Source: a virus. Taken from it: a DNA stretch of 35,476 nt. The notes under the pieces are model-generated. The model did not search any database, was not told the origin of the DNA, and saw only the letters and a program-made list of their open reading frames with translations. A program made the position numbers and the translations under genes. Below, one piece after another: positions 33,424 to 35,476 of the stretch (within the stretch, counting starts at the first letter, position 1; the number at the start of each line of letters is the position of its first letter). The stretch spans positions 1 to 35,476 of IMG/VR virus record IMGVR_UViG_3300048050_000025, one strand, 5' to 3'.

Positions 33424-33723
33424 TTAAATATTTCTGAGACCATCAACAAACTCTGATTTGAGAATATACCAGCAGCGACCGACTTTATGGGCAGGCAGGA
33501 GGCCGTTCTCAATACGTCTGCGTATGGTGCATTCCTTCCTACCAAGCATGCTCGCTACGTCTCTAACGGTATATACCGTGTCAGAGGCATTGAGTATGAC
33601 CTTGCTACTGGAATCAGAATTCATATTCAGTTCCTTCATCGAGCGGTTCCTTACCAAGGCACCACCGGGGAATAAGTTCTCTCCACTTTCTTTCATTTCC
33701 TTTGGTTTTACATAATTGTTCAT
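33424..33723 (-). CDS. Excisionase-like helix-turn-helix protein
   Basis: A 99-residue protein. The C-terminal half is a MerR/excisionase-type winged HTH: VYTVRDVASMLGRKECTIRR followed by RIENGLLPAHKVGRCWYILK. The N-terminal 45 residues are polar and may be disordered; the ATG at 33723 is used, with later Met codons as alternatives. In Bacteroides mobilizable units similar small proteins act in excision or control of the primase gene that follows. It lies 106 bases upstream of the primase ATG on the same strand, with its first 110 bases overlapping the previous gene. Confidence 0.75.
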   Translation of the reverse strand: MNNYVKPKEMKESGENLFPGGALVRNRSMKELNMNSDSSSKVILNASDTVYTVRDVASMLGRKECTIRRRIENGLLPAHKVGRCWYILKSEFVDGLRNI

Positions 33724-33946
33724 GTTTTTCTAATTTTTCCACAACAATAACCACCACTTGCTTGTAATAATTATAGCTGTAATGTACATACCTTCCGATG
33801 GTGCGGCCGTAAGTTGTATTATACCTACTGGCTAAAATTCCAAAACTGTTTCTATACTGCAATGGAAGTATTCCCACTTTTACTTGTCCTGGAACTGATT
33901 TTTGAATCCAACCGGACATGTTCTGAATTGATTGTAATTTACTCAT
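33614..33946 (-). CDS. Small protein of unknown function overlapping the HTH gene
   Basis: A 110-residue frame starting MSKLQSIQNMSGWIQKSVPG, with a plausible folded stretch (ILPLQYRNSFGILASRYNTT followed by YGRTIGRYVHYSYNYYKQVV) up to about residue 75. The last 36 residues are encoded by the same DNA as the start of the HTH gene in another frame, so either the two overlap by 110 bases or one start is later. It is the first gene of the presumed excision/primase operon. No family is recognised. Confidence 0.45.
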   Translation of the reverse strand: MSKLQSIQNMSGWIQKSVPGQVKVGILPLQYRNSFGILASRYNTTYGRTIGRYVHYSYNYYKQVVVIVVEKLEKHEQLCKTKGNERKWRELIPRWCLGKEPLDEGTEYEF

Positions 33947-33993
33947 AATCTAACTGTTTAAAGTTGTTATATATGGCTTATTACAATACAAAA

Positions 33994-34025
33994 AATCGAA
34001 AAAAGCACCAAGCCTATTTTCGATT
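33994..34025. repeat. Inverted repeat upstream of the excision/primase operon
   Basis: AATCGAAAA pairs with TTTTCGATT across 14 bases. On the minus strand it is followed by TTTTTTG, so it could be a terminator or attenuator before the ATG at 33946, or an operator. Confidence 0.5.
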
Positions 34026-34409
34026 GTATATTAAAATGATATATCAAGCAAGAATTCTTCAATCCCCTTATCATTTTTGATGATTACTATTCGAAATCTC
34101 TATAACCTCTTCAATCAGATCTAGTGGAATCTATATTAAAGTGATACTTTAGGCGTTCTCGAGAATTTCTTGCTACAAAAATATACTGAAAAAATGGGAA
34201 TCTTAAAAGAATTTCATTCTAAAACTACTTACTTACTAACATTTTAACGCTATTGAGCGTTTTCTAAAGGGAATGACGGTGTGGTCAGATGATTGGAGAG
34301 TATAAAAAGAGTGATGTAATAACATTCAAAATGATTAAGTGCTCAGCAATTTTTCTTCTTTTAGAGGACGTATAATTATAGCAACTTGATACATAGTATT
34401 TAATCACTA

Positions 34410-34449
34410 AAATTGCACATAATCATTGCTATCTGATTTTGTGCAATTT
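34410..34449. repeat. Perfect 10-bp inverted repeat
   Basis: AAATTGCACA (34410-34419) and TGTGCAATTT (34440-34449) are exact inverse copies 20 bases apart. The spacing of arm centres is about three helical turns, which fits protein binding on one face better than an RNA hairpin. Confidence 0.6.
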
Positions 34450-34480
34450 CAAATAATATCAATCATAATTGATAATTAGG

Positions 34481-34513
34481 TACATAATCCGGATCATATC
34501 GCCGGAATATGTA
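34481..34513. repeat. Recombinase-core-like dyad flanked by direct repeats
   Basis: TACATAATCCGG (34481-34492) and CCGGAATATGTA (34502-34513) are inverted with one mismatch around a 9-base spacer. AATTAGGT flanks both sides. Arms of about 12 bases with a short spacer resemble a tyrosine-recombinase crossover site, but an operator is equally possible. Confidence 0.4.
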
Positions 34514-34858
34514 AATTAGGTGCTTTTACTCATTAGAGAGTGCACATTTTACAATACCATTTTATCCGAAGCCTGTATTAAAAAAGTATCTTGAGTAGAC
34601 AATTGTTCATAATTTCAACAGAAATATATATAAAAGTATTGCAAATACGCATACAAAATAAAAAGATTTGATACAAACGGTTGAGGAATGGAAGTATAAC
34701 CAAAAGTATAAAATCACCAAATATTCTCATGTATATTTGGCTGAGTACGAATAAAAGATTATTGTACATAAATACTAATAACAGCACAATTGCAAATACT
34801 AATATCCGATCGATAAAATATACTAATAGTAACACGTGCTGAATACTAAATAGAAATT

Positions 34859-35017
34859 ATGATAACGGTAAATGAATCATTAGCAGAGTATCTTCGGGTG
34901 CTGAAGGAATACCAGGGAAAAAACAACTTTTCTGTGATTCATAGAAAGAGTGTACTTGTGACAACACAGGGTGCGTCAACTGAACTGTGTCATAGGCTAT
35001 CTGCAACCAATCATTAA
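34859..35017 (+). CDS. Small orphan ORF, possible gene remnant
   Basis: A 52-residue frame, MITVNESLAEYLRVLKEYQG then KNNFSVIHRKSVLVTTQGAS. The first 33 residues look like a genuine helical start, and the GC content is higher than in the preceding 900 bases; the tail after that looks random. It may be the 5' end of a gene disrupted by later rearrangement or by the insertion sequence to its right. No family could be assigned. Confidence 0.3.
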   Translation: MITVNESLAEYLRVLKEYQGKNNFSVIHRKSVLVTTQGASTELCHRLSATNH

Positions 35018-35225
35018 GAGTTGGTATGTGTTATCGCTTCCCGGCAATGAGGGTGACATCACGATTTGGTACTCTTCCTATTGGTATTTTAGCTGAATGC
35101 GCTCTAATTTCTTTAGTAATTTCTTGAATCCATAAATATGCAATCAAGATGCTAAAAAGGTAATATGACTCCAATAAATAGTATTATTGTTGTCCGGTAA
35201 AAACGAAAATGCATAAAATATCTAT

Positions 35226-35263
35226 CCGAATTGCCCCTAAAAAGGCAATTCGGAGTTTTCTTT
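35226..35263 (+). terminator. Strong intrinsic terminator at the IS edge
   Basis: CCGAATTGCC (35226-35235) and GGCAATTCGG (35244-35253) form a perfect 10-bp stem with an 8-base loop, followed on the plus strand by AGTTTTCTTT. It lies 27 bases beyond the transposase stop and probably belongs to the insertion sequence, protecting the transposase gene from incoming transcription. Confidence 0.75.
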
Positions 35264-35279
35264 AAAAAAGCAAGCCCCC

Positions 35280-35476
35280 TTAATCAAAGAGTGTTGGTTC
35301 CGGAGGTGATAAATTGGACTGATTAATGATTTTCAGCCATGCTTTTTCTGGATTTTCGCAGAACATATAGAGGTCAATGTAATACATGAGTGTCTGCCTT
35401 ATCATTGTTACAAGATTTGAGAAACTCCATTTCCGTCTAATTCGTTTTCTTATGACAGATAATAACAGGTTTGCAA
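35280..35476 (-). CDS. IS4-type transposase, C-terminal 65 residues (runs off right edge)
   Basis: The minus-strand frame from the right edge to the TAA at 35280-35282 reads ANLLLSVIRKRIRRKWSFSN, continues LVTMIRQTLMYYIDLYMFCE and ends PPEPTLFD. That pattern (leucine-rich start, RRKW.FSN, MIRQ, LMYYI, terminal TLFD) is typical of the C-terminus of IS4-group transposases of Bacteroidetes. The catalytic DDE residues are outside the window. The end of the element may lie near 35187, where TTGTCCGGTAAAAACG looks like a terminal repeat, but the other end is not visible to confirm it. Confidence 0.75.
   Translation of the reverse strand, partial: ANLLLSVIRKRIRRKWSFSNLVTMIRQTLMYYIDLYMFCENPEKAWLKIINQSNLSPPEPTLFD

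Larger units (their letters stand above)
33947..34858. other. AT-rich intergenic region with inverted repeats, no convincing gene
   Basis: About 900 bases with very low GC. A long minus-strand frame at 34578-34835 is only a low-complexity hydrophobic product of AT-rich DNA and is not accepted. The useful content is three inverted repeats listed separately. No integrase, tRNA or CRISPR is seen. It probably contains the promoter of the minus-strand operon near 33950-34030, but no good -33/-7 pair was found. Confidence 0.6.

Noticed and set aside
34578-34835. Minus-strand frame for an 85-residue, very hydrophobic protein
   Set aside because: Composition follows from AT-rich DNA (Leu/Ile/Phe/Tyr only), there is no convincing start context or family, and it overlaps no operon.

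Overview
The window reads as a mosaic accessory region from a Bacteroidales bacterium (Bacteroides, Parabacteroides or a close relative). The lineage call rests on two things. Several promoter-like sites match the Bacteroidetes sigma consensus (TTTG, about 20 bases, TAnnTTTG), including a perfect match at 26818-26849. The protein families are also typical of gut Bacteroidales phages and mobilizable elements. No rRNA, tRNA or CRISPR array was seen.

Region 1 (1-19828, all minus strand) is the late gene block of a tailed phage or prophage, cut at both ends. In transcription order it holds small early-type genes, a large ParB protein, a small protein, a second ParB-fold protein, a phage GT-A glycosyltransferase, terminase small and large subunits, a tail module ending in an 884-residue tape measure protein, a small HTH protein, a terminator, and then the head module (ClpP-like protease/scaffold, major capsid, structural proteins, portal, adaptor). 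A tail or fibre protein runs off the left edge. The absence of sheath genes suggests a long non-contractile tail. Tail genes precede head genes, which is the reverse of the usual order.

Region 2 (19838-29373, all plus strand) looks like a defence or stress island. It begins abruptly with the C-terminal piece of a DUF1848 protein, whose 5' part was lost where phage sequence abuts it. Two bases later starts a 1735-residue protein combining a methyltransferase-like domain, a Vsr/DUF559-like nuclease motif and a RecQ-type helicase. A coiled-coil protein with a C-terminal membrane anchor follows. Next come a broken MORN-like gene and a tight three-gene unit: AbiEi-type antitoxin, AbiEii-type nucleotidyltransferase toxin and a PP2C phosphatase. 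That unit has its own promoter, with one palindromic operator upstream of the -33 element and another at the expected start site.

Region 3 (29374-33946) is a replication or mobilization module. A strongly self-complementary non-coding segment is followed by an origin-like array of phased TGACAA repeats inside a 17-bp inverted repeat. Then, on the minus strand, come a CHC2 primase/Toprim/ATPase protein, an excisionase-like HTH protein and a small overlapping ORF. This resembles P4-type or NBU-type elements, but no integrase or relaxase lies in the window.

Region 4 (33947-35476) is AT-rich and mostly non-coding, with three inverted repeats, a small orphan ORF, a strong terminator and the C-terminus of an IS4-type transposase running off the right edge.

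The most interesting candidates are the three-domain helicase operon, the AbiE-PP2C unit with its operator architecture, and the structured segment at 29535-29765.
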